Source of the DNA: CAWIMX01 sp963792785 | Lineage (GTDB): Bacteria > Acidobacteriota > Vicinamibacteria > Vicinamibacterales > CAVVIG01 | Direction of reading: 5' to 3' | DNA: 64,000 nt | NCBI GenBank assembly: GCA_963792785.1 | Contig: CAWBXO010000002.1 | Location: 372,001-436,000, forward strand | Shown here: piece by piece, positions 8,975 to 26,041 of the stretch | How positions within the stretch are numbered: position 1 is the stretch's first letter | Layout of the letters: each line of letters opens with the position of its first letter | Notes under the pieces: generated by a model | What the model was told of the DNA's origin: nothing | Seen by the model: only the letters and a program-made list of their open reading frames with translations | The model's database searches: none | Program-made: the position numbers and the translations under genes

Positions 8975-11259
8975 TTGGACTTCCTCCACTCCCTGAATCC
9001 CGAGCAGCGCGACGCGGTGCTGCACCGCACGGGACCGCTGCTCATCCTGGCCGGCGCCGGCTCCGGCAAGACGCGCGTCATCACCAGCCGCATCGCCTAC
9101 CTCGTGGGCGACGGCCACGCGCAGCCCGCACGAGGTCCTCGCCGTCACGTTCACGAACAAGGCCGCCGAGGAAATGCGCGCGCGCGTCGAGAGCGCTCCT
9201 GGGCGCGGACTGCAGCCGGGATGTGGATTTCGACCTTCCACGCCTCTGCGCCCGCCTGCTGCGCCGGGAGGCGCCCGCCATCGGCCTTTCGCGCGACTTC
9301 GTGATCTACGATTCCTCCGACCAGCTCTCCGTCGTGAAGCAGGCCCTGAAGGCGCTGCGACCTCGACGACGGGCTGATGCAGCCCCGGGCGGCGCTGTCG
9401 CGCATCAGCCACGCCAAGAACATGATGGATCGGCCCCGACGAGGTCGCCGAGTCGTCCGCCTGGAACCGGCGCGACGAACTGCTGTCGAAGGTCTACGCC
9501 TATTACCTCCGCGCGCTCAAGGACGCCAACGCCCTCGACTTCGACGACCTGCTCCTCAAGACCGTCGAGCTCTTCGAGCAATCCGCGCCGGTGCGGCAGA
9601 AGTACGCCCAGCAGTTCCGCTTCGTGATGGTGGACGAGTACCAGGACACGAACCGCCCGCAGTACCTGCTCATCCGCCGCCTCGCCGAGATCCACCGCAA
9701 CCTCTGCGTCGTCGGCGACCCGGACCAGTCGATCTACAAGTGGCGCGGCGCCGACCTGCGCAACATCCTCGACTTCGAGCAGGACTTCCCCGAAGTGACC
9801 GTCGTCAAGCTCGAGCGGAACTACCGCTCCACGCAGGTGATTCTCGACGCCGCCATCGGCGGTCATCAGCCAGAACCGCAACCGCAAGGACAAGCGCCTC
9901 TGGACCGATCGCAAGGGCGGGGCGCGCATCGCGTACTTCCGCGGCGGCGACGAGCTCGAGGAGGCCGACTTCATCACGCGAGACCGCGCGCTCGGCCCTC
10001 GCGGCCGATCGCGACGTCACCGTCGCCGTGCTGTACCGCACCAACGCCCAGTCGCGCACGATCGAGGACGCGCTGATGCGCGAGGGCCTCGCCTACAAGA
10101 TCGTCGGCGGCGTGCGGTTCTACGAACGCAAGGAAGTGAAGGACGCCCTCGCGTACCTGCGCCTCGTCATCAACCCGCACGACGACGTGAGCCTGCGCCG
10201 CGTGATCAACGTGCCGCCGCGCGGCATCGGCAAGGGCGTGATGGACGCGCTCGACGCCATCGAGCCGGCGGCGTCGGTCGAGCACCTGCCGCTGCTGGCG
10301 GCCGGGCTGCAGCCGGCTCCCGTCGCCAACTCGCTCTGGGCGCGCCTGGTGCTGCGGACTCGAAGAGACGGCGCGTTCACCGCCGCGCGCGTCGGCGTCC
10401 CTGACGGCTTTCCGCGATCTCCTCGTCGACCCTCACCGCCATGGCCCGCGAGGAGACGCGTGTCGATCGCGATCGGCAAGGTGCTCGACCAGAGCGGATA
10501 CCTGCAGGACCTCCGCGACGAGCGCAGCGAGGACGCCGAGGGCCGCGTCGAGAACCTGGCCGAACTGGTCTCCGCAGCGCGCGAGTACGAGAGCCGCGAG
10601 CCCGAGCCGGCGCTCTGCGGGCTTCGTCGACCGCCTGTCGCTCCTCTCAGACGCCGACGAGGAAGCCGGCACGCGCGACGCCCGCGTCTGGCTGATGACG
10701 CTGCACAGCGCCAAGGGCCTGGAGTTCCCCGTCGTGGTGCTCGCCGGCCTCGAGGAGGGCCTCTTCCCGCATTCGCGAGTCGACCGACGACGAGGAAGAG
10801 CTCGAGGAGGAGCGCCGGCTCTGCTACGTCGGGATGACCCGCGCCCGTGCGCAGCTCGTGCTCACCGGCGCGGCGCGCCGGCGCATCTTCGGCGAATATC
10901 AGTCCAGCGAGCCGTCGCGGTTCATCGACGAGATCCCGCCCGAGCTCGTCGAGGTAATCGCCTCCGCCTACACGTCGCCCTATCAGAACCGCTTTTCGGG
11001 CTACGCCGCCCGCGACACGGGCAGTCGCGGGCGCGGCCGCCACGGGCGCGAGGAGCAGCCCGCCTATGCGTACGAAGACGAGGATCAGTCCACCGGCATG
11101 GCGCTCAGGCCCGGCATGAAGGTGCGCCACCCGCAGTTCGGCGTCGGCGACGTGCTCAGCGTGGAAGCCCTGGACGACGACGCGAAGCTCGTCGTCCGCT
11201 TCGCGACCGTGGGGCGCAAGATGCTGCGCGCGAAGTTCGCGCGCCTGCAGCCCGCGTGA
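8975..11259 (+). CDS. pcrA: UvrD/PcrA-family DNA helicase, frame split by indels
   Basis: Superfamily 1A 3'-5' DNA helicase for repair and replication-fork clearing. The TTG start at 8975 gives MDFLHSLNPEQRDAV, containing the Q motif. Walker A is LAGAGSGKTRVITSRIAYL. Motif II is DEYQDTN at about 9634-9654; motif III is VVGDPDQSIYKWRGA and motif IV LERNYRSTQVIL. Later come TLHSAKGLEFPVVVLAGLEE and CYVGMTRARAQLVL. A C-terminal GMKVRHPQFGVGDVLSVE segment is the Tudor-like tail characteristic of PcrA. About 755 residues. Many indels lie between 9120 and 10800; GC-only third-base doublets mark most of them. The TGA overlaps the ATG of the next gene. Confidence 0.9.
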
Positions 11260-11741
11260 TGGCCCGCAAACTCTCGTCCGGATCGATCATCGCCCTCGTG
11301 TTCTTGGCGATCATCGCGGGCTGGTTCGTCTACGTCCAGTACTTCAACGACGAACGCGCAATCCGTCGCCGCATGAACGAGGTGGCGGCGGCGCTGTCCA
11401 CGTCGCGCGAAGGAACGGATCTGGCCCGCCTGGCTCGCGTCATGAAGCTGCGGCAGTACCTGGCGGACGACGCCACGGCGATCGACGAGGGCTCGATCGA
11501 GCTGCGCTCGCGGGACGAGATCCTGGCGGTCGCCGCCCAGTGGGCCACCGGCGGCGAGGGCCTGACGGTCGACTTCGTCGACCTGACGGTGTCGATGGCG
11601 CCGGATGGGGCCACGGCCCAGAGCCGCTTCACGGCGCGAGGTGACGGGACGGGATCCGGTCGACGCGCGAGGACCGGACCGAGGACCGCGAGGTGATGAC
11701 GGACCTCACGAAGCGCGACGGCGACTGGATCATCACCGGCG

Positions 11742-11764
<23 letters not shown>
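11259..11764 (+). CDS. Membrane-anchored protein of unknown function, frame split
   Basis: Not recognised with certainty. ATG 11259 overlaps the helicase stop (TGATG), suggesting translational coupling. One N-terminal membrane helix (SGSIIALVFLAIIAGWFVYV, residues 7-26) is followed by a soluble domain of about 135 residues with RRRMNEVAAALS, LRQYLADDATAID and VAAQWATGGEGLTVDFVDL. The pattern of a helix pair followed by a strand-rich end with DGDWIITGVRAR resembles NTF2/SnoaL-like domains, but this is inference. Two extra bases near 11639 and 11683 break the frame; correcting them yields EVTGRDPVDAEDRTEDREVM and TAG at 11762-11764. The end overlaps gyrA convergently by 23 nt. Confidence 0.65.
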
Positions 11765-14270
<2,506 letters not shown>

Positions 14271-14277
14271 GCGGAGT

Positions 14278-16794
<2,517 letters not shown>

Positions 16795-16795
<1 letters not shown>

Positions 16796-17911
16796 CAGAC
16801 TCGCATCGGCATGATCACGTACGTGTAGTCGTAGCCCTCGGCGCCGACCGGCTTCATCACCGCCTGGCTGACTTCGTCCTTCAGCTCGAGCGAGACGACG
16901 TCGGTGCGCGACCGCCGCCAGGAAATCGAGCACGTACTGGGCGTTGAAGCAGATCTGCATCGCCGCCGCCGTCGTAGTCGACGGGAAGCGTTTCGTGCGC
17001 CTCGCCGAACTCCGGGCTGCTCGACGTCACGTCGACCTTGCCCTTGTCGATCTGAATCTTCACCGCGCGCGATCGCTCGTTCGAGAGCAGCGCGACGCGC
17101 TTGACCGCGTTCGTCAGCCGATCGCGCTCGAACTCGATGTGCTTGTCGTTGCCCTTGGGAATCACCCGCTCGTAGGCGGGAAACTGCCCGTCGATCATGC
17201 GGGAGATGAGGGAGCGGCCGCCGACCTGGAAGAACAGGTGGTTCTCGCCGCGCTCGTACGCCGATGTCGGCGGCGCCCTCGCCGAGCAGGCGCGACAGTT
17301 CGCCGAGCGTCTTCTTCGGCAGGATCACCCGCGTCTCCTCGGCGTCCTTCTTGCCCTTGCCCTCGCGCTTCGCGCTCACCAGCGCCAGGCGGTGCCCGTC
17401 GGTCGCGACCAGCGTCATCTCGGTCGGCGCCAGCACGAACAGCGCGCCGTTCAGGAAGAAGCGCGTGTCTTCGCCGGTGATCGCGAACTGCGTCTTGGCG
17501 ACCATCTCCTTGACCGTCGCCCCGGCAGCGTCGCCGATCGGCGAGGCGCCGGCCTCGGGCAGCGTCGGGAAAGTCGTCCTTCGGCAGCGTCTGCATCCGC
17601 GAGTCGAACCGATCGGCCGCCACTTTGACGCCGCCCTTTTCCTCGGCGATTCGGATGTCGGTCTCGGGCAGCGACTTCACGATCTCGTAGAACTTCTTCG
17701 CCGGCAGCGTGAGCGTGCCGCCCTTGGCGACCGTCGCCGCGCACGTGCTGCGCAGTCCGACCTCGAGATCGGTCGCGAGCAACCGCACCTCGCTGCCTTT
17801 GGCGTCCATCAGCACGTTCGCCAGAATCGGAATCGTGTTCTTGCGTTCGACGATGCCCTGAAAAAGCTGCAGTTCTCGCAGAAGGTCGTTCTTGCGGACG
17901 ACGAGTTCCAT
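16795..17911 (-). CDS. dnaN: DNA polymerase III beta sliding clamp, frame split by indels
   Basis: Ring-shaped processivity clamp for DNA polymerase III. The start ATG at 17911 gives MELVVRKNDLLRELQLFQGI, matching family N-termini; the upstream in-frame extension is AT-rich and non-coding. Three repeated clamp folds are visible, with TIPILANVLMDAKG, LPAKKFYEIVKSLPE, GGRSLISRMIDGQFPAYERV and the C-terminal VMPMRV-type end (YTYVIMPMRV). About 371 residues. Extra bases at about 17565, 17263, 16967 and 16910 disrupt the frame. The stop overlaps the gyrB start, indicating a coupled dnaN-gyrB-gyrA run. Confidence 0.95.
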
Positions 17912-18186
17912 GGCGTGCTGACCTCGAAAAGGAGAGGATGACCCGCGATCCCTTAGGGAGGAAGATTGAGAATAGAAATTATATAGGAAGAGAGGGAATG
18001 TTGAAAAGGGTGCCACGTCTATAACCGCTTATATGTCAACACTTTAACTTGTGCAAAATACGTGAATGGATTCCGTGAGATTCGGCCCCCGGAAGGGGCC
18101 GGTTCGGGTGTCCACAGGCCCTCCACAGGCGTCCACATGCGCCCTGTGGAAAACATCGAAAACGTCGAAAACCCCGGCGCAGCTGC
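17912..18186. other. dnaA-dnaN intergenic: AT-rich tract plus DnaA-box-like cluster (possible oriC part)
   Basis: This gap holds a run of low GC from about 17940 to 18062, rich in TATA and TTAA tracts and a plausible unwinding element. Next to it are four TCCACA/TGTGGA cores at 18111, 18122, 18132 and 18145, spaced about one helical turn apart. After these come three GAAAAC repeats at 9-10 bp intervals (18148-18171). A GGCCCC/GGGGCC hairpin lies at 18083-18100. The arrangement resembles the downstream half of a bipartite origin such as that of Bacillus. The boxes match only the CCACA core of the TTATNCACA consensus. Confidence 0.55.
17978..18005 (-). promoter_or_regulatory. Sigma70-type promoter for dnaN-gyrB-gyrA
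   Basis: On the minus strand, -35 TTCAAC (18000-18005) and a perfect -10 TATAAT (17978-17983) are separated by 16 bp. The -10 lies 66 bp upstream of the dnaN ATG. A second possible pair, TTGCAC and TATAAG with a 17 bp spacer, lies slightly upstream near 18022-18052. Confidence 0.6.
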
Positions 18187-19550
18187 CTACTGAAAGCCCT
18201 CGCAGAAAATTGCCGATCAGCGTGTTGAAATCCGCGTCCTTTTTCCGCAGATCCTCGACCTTCCGCATCGAATGAATCACCGTCGAGTGATGCTTGCCGC
18301 CAAAGCTGCGGCCGATCTCCGGCAGCGACGCGTGCGTCAGCGCCTTGCACAGGTACATCGCGATCTGACGCGGCATCGCCACCGACTTCGAGTTGTTGCG
18401 CGACTTCAGGTCCGCGAGCTTCAGGTTGTAGTAGTCGGCGACGAACTTCTGGATCATGTCGATCGTGACGGCGCGGTCCTCGTGGTCGAGGATGTTGCTG
18501 CAGGACGTCCTGCGCCAGCGGCCAGCGTCATCTCCTGCCCCGTCAGCGACGCATACGCGATCAGGCGGATCAGCGATCCCTCGAGCTCGCGGATGTTCGA
18601 CTTGATCTTGCCCGCGATGTACATCGCGACGTTGTCGGGCAGCGGCACCGCCTCGGCGTCGGCCTTCTTCTTGAGAATCGCGACTTTCGTCTCGAGATCC
18701 GGCGACTGAATGTCGGCGATCAGGCCCCACTCGAACCGCGATCGCAGCCGCTCTTCGAGCGACGGAATTTCATGGGGCGGACAGTCGCTGCTGATCACGA
18801 TCTGCTTCTGCGAGTCGTACAGCGCGTTGAACGTGTGGAAGAACTCGGTCTGCGTGCCTTCCTTGCCGGCGATGAACTGCACATCGTCCACGCAGCAGGA
18901 CGTCGACCGTGCGGTAACGCTCGCGGAAATCGATGATCCGGTCGTAGCGGACCGCGTTGATCATCTCGTTCATGAAGCGCTCGGCGGAGATGTAGGTCAG
19001 CTTCAACGACGGGTTGTGGCGCAGGACGTAGTGACCGACGGCGTGCATCAAGTGGGTCTTGCCGAGCCCCACGCCGCCGTAGATGAACAGCGGGTTGTAC
19101 GAGCGGGACGGGGCTTCGGCGACGGCGCGGCACGCCGCGTGGGCGAATTGATTCGACGTGCCCACGATGAACGTGTCGAAGGTGTAGCGGGGATTCAACC
19201 CGGGCGGGCCGGGCGGGCCCGCCATCGTGGCGGACGCCGGCGGGGGCGGGGCCTGCACCGCCTCGAGCGCGGCGGCCTCTTCGGGGCTGAGCGCCAGAAT
19301 CGCCCCGTCAGGGGTCTGGTCGGGGACGAAATTCACCGCCATTCCGGCGTGGTGGACCTCGGTCAGGGCCTCGCCAATCACGCCGGAATAGTGCTTCGTG
19401 AGCCAGTCCTTGAACAGCCCGTTCGGCACCCGGACCGTCACCGAGGAGACATCCTCGGCGGATGAAGCTTGTCGGCTTGAACCAGGTGTAAAAGCTATGC
19501 CGGTTCACCTTTGTTTCGATTCGGGCGAGGATCTGGTCCCAGAGGTTCAT
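18187..19550 (-). CDS. dnaA: Chromosomal replication initiator DnaA, frame split by indels
   Basis: Origin-binding AAA+ initiator. ATG 19550 gives MNLWDQILARIETKVNRHSF, the usual domain I. Domain II is Pro/Ala-rich (APPPPASATMAGPPGPPG). Domain III has Walker A GGVGLGKTHLMHAVG, Walker B VDVLLVDDVQF and sensor SSDCPPHEIPSL. Domain IV carries the DNA-binding helix-turn-helix signature SFGGKHHSTVIHSMRKVE. The visible frame continues past the expected end; removing an extra base near 18202 gives LIGNFLEGFQ and TAG at 18187-18189, a normal DnaA end of about 453 residues. Other breaks lie near 19468, 18890, 18530 and 18500. DnaA-box-like sites flank the gene on both sides, so autoregulation is plausible. 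Confidence 0.95.
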
Positions 19551-19738
19551 TTCTGTGCTTTTCCACAGTTTTTTCCACAGGTGTGGAAATCTCTGGTGAC
19601 AGACCAAACAGGCATGTAAAACGCGCCGCAGGAAGTCCTGGGGAAAGACGCCGAATGTAGCACAGTCGCTGCTCGCATTGACACCCTCCGAAGCGCCCGG
19701 CTACCATTAGGGTTTCGCTCAGTCTCGGAAGGGATGCC
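19551..19738. other. Putative origin segment between dnaA and rpmH with DnaA boxes
   Basis: This divergent gap separates minus-strand dnaA from plus-strand rpmH. It has three tight DnaA-box-like 9-mers: TTTTCCACA at 19559-19567, TTTTCCACA at 19571-19579, and the reverse form TGTGGAAAT at 19582-19590. Flanking genes on both sides run away from it, as expected for a bidirectional origin. It also carries the dnaA 5' leader and the rpmH promoter region. The gap is not strongly AT-rich. Confidence 0.65.
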
Positions 19739-19888
19739 ATGAAGGGAAAGCGCACTTTTCAGCCGAATACACGGCGCCGCGCCCGCGCGCACGGATTCCT
19801 GGTGCGGATGAGCACCAAGAACGGCCGCCAGGTGCTGAAGCGCCGCCGCGCCAAGGGGCGCAAGCGCCTCACCGTCAGCAGCGAATAA
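19739..19888 (+). CDS. rpmH: 50S ribosomal protein L34
   Basis: A 49-residue basic protein of the large ribosomal subunit. MKGKRTFQPNTRRRARAHGF and the C-terminal VLKRRRAKGRKRLTVS are the classic L34 signature. ATG 19739 follows a GGAAGGGATGCC stretch that can serve as ribosome-binding site. The order rpmH-rnpA-yidD-yidC is the standard one next to bacterial origins; rnpA follows after 5 nt. Confidence 0.97.
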   Translation: MKGKRTFQPNTRRRARAHGFLVRMSTKNGRQVLKRRRAKGRKRLTVSSE

Positions 19889-19893
19889 CGGCC

Positions 19894-20232
19894 GTGGCCG
19901 CGTTCCGCCCGGCCGAGCACATCCGTCGGAGGTCTGACTTCCAGCGGGCGTACGATCGGGGCGTTCGGATTCGCGCCCGCTACAGCACGGTTTTTCTCCT
20001 GCCCACCTCGCTCGACTTCGCCCGGCTGGGGATCGCCGCCACGAAGAAACTGGGCGGCGCCGTCGTGAGGAATCGAGCTAAACGATTGATACGAGAGGTT
20101 TTCCGTCGCAACAAAATCGCCAGGGGACTGGATGTCGTCATCGTACCCAGGCGCGAACTGCTCGACGCCAGCCTGACAGCCCTTGAAGCCGATTACTGCC
20201 GATCCCTTGATTCCGCCGCCAAGCGACGCTAG
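19894..20232 (+). CDS. rnpA: Ribonuclease P protein component
   Basis: A 112-residue protein subunit of RNase P, which removes tRNA 5' leaders together with the RNA subunit. The GTG start at 19894 gives MAAFRPAEHIRRRSDFQRAY. The RNA-binding RNR motif is intact in VRNRAKRLIREVFRR, followed by DVVIVPRRELLDA. Length and position between rpmH and yidD are typical. The frame is intact. Confidence 0.95.
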   Translation: MAAFRPAEHIRRRSDFQRAYDRGVRIRARYSTVFLLPTSLDFARLGIAATKKLGGAVVRNRAKRLIREVFRRNKIARGLDVVIVPRRELLDASLTALEADYCRSLDSAAKRR

Positions 20233-20254
20233 CCCGTCGCCAGCGGTTCGGGTC

Positions 20255-20506
20255 GTGCTCGCCCTCCTTCGAGGGTACAAGATCCTTATTTCACCGTTAT
20301 TTAGAGGCTCCTGCCGGTTCCTGCCGTCGTGTGCGGACTACTCGGCCGAAGCTTTCCGGCGTCACGGCCTGGCGGGTGGTGCGTGGCTGACGGTCCGCCG
20401 GCTGAGCCGGTGCCACCCATTCTGCCGCCACGGTCACGACCCGGTGCCCGACACCTGGTCCTTCAGCGCCCGAAGGGCGGACCTTAAGTCCGCCGGCGCG
20501 AAGTGA
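20255..20506 (+). CDS. yidD: Membrane protein insertion efficiency factor
   Basis: A small YidD-family protein thought to help YidC-mediated membrane insertion. The conserved core is KILISPLFRGSCRFLPSCADY, then AEAFRRHGLAGG and RLSRCHPFCRHGHDPVP. The frame is open from a TTG at 20183, which would overlap rnpA by 50 bp. GTG 20255 is chosen because it places the conserved core about ten residues from the N-terminus, as in relatives. The C-terminal tail after DPVPD is short and variable. yidC starts 5 nt later. Confidence 0.88.
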   Translation: MLALLRGYKILISPLFRGSCRFLPSCADYSAEAFRRHGLAGGAWLTVRRLSRCHPFCRHGHDPVPDTWSFSARRADLKSAGAK

Positions 20507-20510
20507 GTTG

Positions 20511-22254
20511 ATGGAACGCCGCGTTCTGCTCGCCCTGTTTCTCTCGTTCCTGGTGTTCTACGCCTACCAGGCCCTGATGCCCGCGCCGCCGCTGCCGGAC
20601 GCGAACGCGACGGTGACGCCGGCCGAAGCCGCCGCGACGCCAGGTGTGCCCGCCGCCCGCGACGCCGCGCCGTCTTCCGCAGCCGCAGCCGCGCCGCCGT
20701 TCCCGCCACGCCGCCGGCGCCGCTCGCCGAAACGCTCGTCGGCGCTGACACCGAGCGCGACGTGCGCATCGAGACGGACACGGTGATCGCCGTCTTCACC
20801 AATCGCGGCGCGCGTCTCACGAGCTGGCGGCTCAAGAAATATCGCAACCAGTTGACGGGCGAGCCGCTCGAGCTCGTCGAGAACGATCTCGGCGAGACGC
20901 AGACGTTGCCCTTCTCGCTGCGCGTCGACGATGCCGCCACCACCACCGCGTTGAACTCCGCGCTCTATCAGGTCACGACCGAAGACCAGGCGCCCGGCCA
21001 GCCGGCCGTCGTGCAGTTCGAGTACGCGAACGCCGACGGCCTGCGCGCGCAGAAGACGTTCACGATCGAGCCGGGGTCGTACCAGGTGGCGCTCGCCTCG
21101 TCGGTCGAGAGCGGCGGCGCGGCGCTGACGCCGGCGATCGCATGGGGCCCGGGGCCCGGGGACCGCGGCGCGACGAACCGGTACCACATGCCGCCGGAAG
21201 GCATCGTGTTCCTGGACGGCGGCGTGAAGCGCTACAGCGCCAGCGCGGTCGGCAAGCAGCCGACCTACGAAGGCTCGTACCGCTTCGCGGGGATCGACGA
21301 TCACTACTTCATGGCCGTCGCGCTGGATCCGGCGGCGGTGTCGATCGCCTACCAGGGCGTGACCATTCCGCCAGCGCCCGGATCGGACGAGAGCGCCCGC
21401 AACCTGATGGCCTTCACGATCGAACCGAAGCAGCCCACGGCCGCGATGACGTTCTTCGTCGGGCCGAAGGACTTCGACGTGCTCGCGGCGCTGGATCCCG
21501 AGTTCACCCAGGCCATCCGGTTCGGAATCTTCACGGTGATCGTCGTGCCCCTCCTGCGTTCGCTCGTCTGGGTGAACGGCTTCGTGGGCAACTTCGGGTG
21601 GTCGATTCTCGTGCTCACGGTGATCATCAACGTGCTGATGTTCCCGCTCCGGCACAAGAGCGTCGTGTCGATGCGGAAGATGCAGGAGATCCAGCCCGAG
21701 GTCAAGGCGATCCAGGAGCGCTACGCGAAGCTGAAGACGACCGATCCGGCCAAGCAGAAGATGAACCAGGAGACTGATGGAGCTGTACCGCGAGAGGGGC
21801 GTGAACCCCGCGAGCGGCTGCGTGCCCATGCTCCTGACGATGCCGGTGCTCTACGCGTTCTACTCGCTCCTGAACTACTCCATCCAGCTTCGCGGCGCGC
21901 CCTTCACGCTCTGGATTCACGATCTCTCCCTGCCGGATCCCTATTACGTGATGCCGATCGCGATGGGCATCAGCCAGCTCTGGCAGCAGCGGATGATGCC
22001 GTCGGCCGGCGCCGATCCCGCGCAGCAGAAGATGATGATGTTCATGCCGGTCGTGTTCACGGTGCTCTTCCTGTGGGCGCCCTCCGGCCTGGCGCTCTAC
22101 TGGCTCGTCCAGCAACGTCTTCACCATCGGCCAGACGTACATCACGAACCGGATCATCGGCCCGCCCAAAGTGCACAACCTGCGGCCGGCCGCGGAGCGG
22201 CGCGTGAAGCGCGCGGGCAGCGGAAAAACCGAAGCCGCGCAGAAGGAATCCTGA
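20511..22254 (+). CDS. yidC: Membrane protein insertase YidC, frame split by indels
   Basis: Inner-membrane insertase. ATG 20511 begins MERRVLLALFLSFLVFYAYQ, the N-terminal membrane anchor. An Ala/Pro-rich linker and a large periplasmic beta domain (about residues 80-330) follow. The conserved insertase core holds FGWSILVLTVIINVLMFPLR, MRKMQEIQPEVKAIQERY, NPASGCVPMLLTMPVLYAFY, FLWAPSGLALYWLVQ and TNRIIGPPK. About 580 residues, as in Gram-negative YidC, implying an outer membrane. Breaks lie near 20702, 21775 and 22113. The TGA overlaps the jag ATG (ATGA). Confidence 0.95.
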
Positions 22255-22710
22255 TGGCGATCGACACGGCACCCATCGTCCAGTTTCTGGAGACGGTCGT
22301 CGGCGCGCTCGGCATCGAGACGCCGATCGAGGTCGAGGAGACCGCCGACGGTCCGCGGCTGAACCTCACCGGTGAGCAGGCCGAGCTGCTCGCCCGGCAT
22401 CGCGGCGAGCCGATCAAGGCCCTGCAGCACGTCGTGGACATGGCCTTCATGCGCTCGAGGGACGAGGAGCAGCGCGTGTTCGTCGACGCGCTCGGCTACC
22501 GCAAGGGCAAGGACATCGAGCTGCGCCAGATGGCGAAGTTGCTCGCCGAGAAGGCGAAAGAGACCGGCGTCGACCAGCAGCTCGGCCCCCTCAATCCCTA
22601 CGAGCGCCGCCTCGTCCACCTGGCGGTCGCCGAAGTCCCCGGCGCGGCCACGCGAGAGCATCGGCGACGCGTTTTCGAAGACGGTGTATATCTCGGCAAA
22701 AGACCAGTAG
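22254..22710 (+). CDS. Jag/KhpB-type KH-R3H RNA-binding protein, one indel
   Basis: About 151 residues. It combines a KH-like fold (FLETVVGALGIETPIEVEE, NLTGEQAELLARHRGEPIKA, LQHVVDMAF) and a C-terminal R3H domain (LNPYERRLVHLAVAEVPG followed by ESIGDAFSKTVYIS). It starts at the ATG overlapping the yidC stop, so it is translationally coupled. One extra base at about 22654 splits the R3H domain from its last 20 residues; the corrected end is KDQ and TAG at 22708-22710. Homologues bind RNA and are often encoded between yidC and mnmE. The N-terminal Jag_N domain is absent. Confidence 0.88.
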
Positions 22711-22751
22711 GGGTTAGGGACCCCGAACCCCGAATCCCAGCCCGTCGCGGC

Positions 22752-24087
22752 ATGTTTTCCACAAGCGACACGATCGTGGCCATCGCGACACCGCCCGGGC
22801 GCGGCGCGATCGGCGTCGTGCGCCTCGGGGGACCGGACGCCGTGCGCATCGCCGGTGTCTTGTCCGGGCGCGCGGCCTTCGAGCCACGGCACGCGACGCT
22901 GACGGCCGTGGCGTCGGCGGACCGCGCGATCGTCACGGTCTTTCCCGCCCCGCACTCCTACACTGGCGACGACGTCGTGGAAGTGAGTGCCCACGGCAGC
23001 CCGATCGTCCTGCGGGCGATCGTCGAGGCCGCCGTCGCCGCCGGCGCCCGTCTGGCCGAGCCCGGCGAGTTCACGCTGCGCGCGTTCCTCAACGGCCGGC
23101 TCGACTTGCCCCAGGCCGAAGCCGTCGCCGATCTCGTCGACGCGGTCACGCCGCTGCAGGCGCGCGCGGCGTTCGATCAGCTGGAAGGGACGCTTTCCCG
23201 GATCGATCGCGCGAGCATCGACGCGGCGCTGTTCGATCTCGCCGCGCGGCTCGAGGCGTCGGTCGACTTTCCAGACGAGGGCTACCACTTCATCGAGCCG
23301 CGAGAGCTCGCGACCGAGCTGGGCGGGCTCGTGGCGCGCCTCGATGCACTGCTCGCCGGCGGCGCGCCGGGGACGGCTCGTCCGCGAAGGCCTGCAGGTG
23401 GCCATCGTCGGCAAGCCGAACGTCGGCAAGTCGAGCCTGTTCAACGCGCTCGCCGGCGCGGGCCGCGCCATCGTGACGCCGATCGCCGGCACGACACGCG
23501 ACCTGGTCACCGAAGTCGTGGACGTCGACGGTTTGCGCGTGACTCTGGTCGACACGGCCGGCCTGCGCGAGGCGGGAGACGCCGTCGAGGCCGAAGGCGT
23601 CGCTCGCGCCCGCGGGGCGCGGCGCGTGGCGGATCTCGTGCTCGTTGTCCTTGACGCCTCGGGGCCGCTGGACGATGACGACCGGATCGCGCTGAACGAG
23701 GCGGCCGGCCTGCGCCACCTGGTCGTGTCGAATAAGACCGACCTGGCGCGTGGGATCCCGCTTCAGCCGGACGCCGTCCGGATCTCGGCCCTCACCGGCG
23801 CCGGTCTCGATGCGCTGCGCGCGGCGATGGCGCGCGCGCTGGACGCCGAACCGGCGCGCGACTCCCCCGCCATCACGAACGTGCGCCACCTCGCGCTCGT
23901 GGAACGGGCGCGCGAGGCGCTGGCCCGAGCGACGGCGGCCGTGACGAACGCCGGCGGGGCGCTGTCGGAAGAATTCGTGCTTGCCGATCTGCAGGACGCG
24001 CGCGCGGCCTTCGAGGAAATCACGGGCCGCCGCACGCCCGACGACGTGCTGGCGCATATCTTCGAGCGCTTCTGCATCGGCAAATAG
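22752..24087 (+). CDS. mnmE: tRNA uridine-5-carboxymethylaminomethyl(34) synthesis GTPase MnmE, one indel
   Basis: Works with MnmG to modify U34 of tRNAs. ATG 22752 gives MFSTSDTIVAIATPPGRGAI, the folate-binding domain signature. SYTGDDVVEVSAHGSP and LRAFLNGRLDLPQAEAVADL follow. The G domain has P-loop VGKPNVGKSSLFNAL, GTTRD, the DTAGLRE switch and NKTD. The C-terminus is FERFCIGK with the catalytic Cys. About 444 residues. A doubled third base at 23373 (GGG/GGA) is the only break. The leader at 22711-22751 is a short GC repeat-like stretch. Confidence 0.95.
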
Positions 24088-24132
24088 CGATCCGTTTCGT
24101 GCCTTCGTGGCTGCATTTCGTGATTTCCGAAC
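24088..24132. repeat. Partial CGTGCCTTCGTGG-type interspersed repeat
   Basis: The mnmE-mnmG gap consists of TTTCGTGCCTTCGTGGC followed by TTTCGTGATTTCC. It is one arm of the CACGAAGGCACGAA repeat family seen as full hairpins at 58124-58227 and 28551-28655. No second arm is present here. Confidence 0.6.
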
Positions 24133-25989
<1,857 letters not shown>

Positions 25990-26016
25990 CTATACTGAAT
26001 TAGAATTAGTGCTATG

Positions 26017-26041
26017 CTGTTATTCAATAATTGAATAGCAG
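26017..26041. promoter_or_regulatory. Long palindrome over the LysR gene start (candidate operator)
   Basis: CTGTTATTCAAT, a central A, then ATTGAATAGCAG form an inverted repeat with 11 of 12 matched positions per arm. The TTG start codon of the LysR gene (26031) lies in the right arm. TATACT (25991) and TAGAAT (26001) upstream could be -10 elements. A dyad of this kind suits autoregulation by the LysR protein, although classic LysR sites are T-N11-A. Confidence 0.5.
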
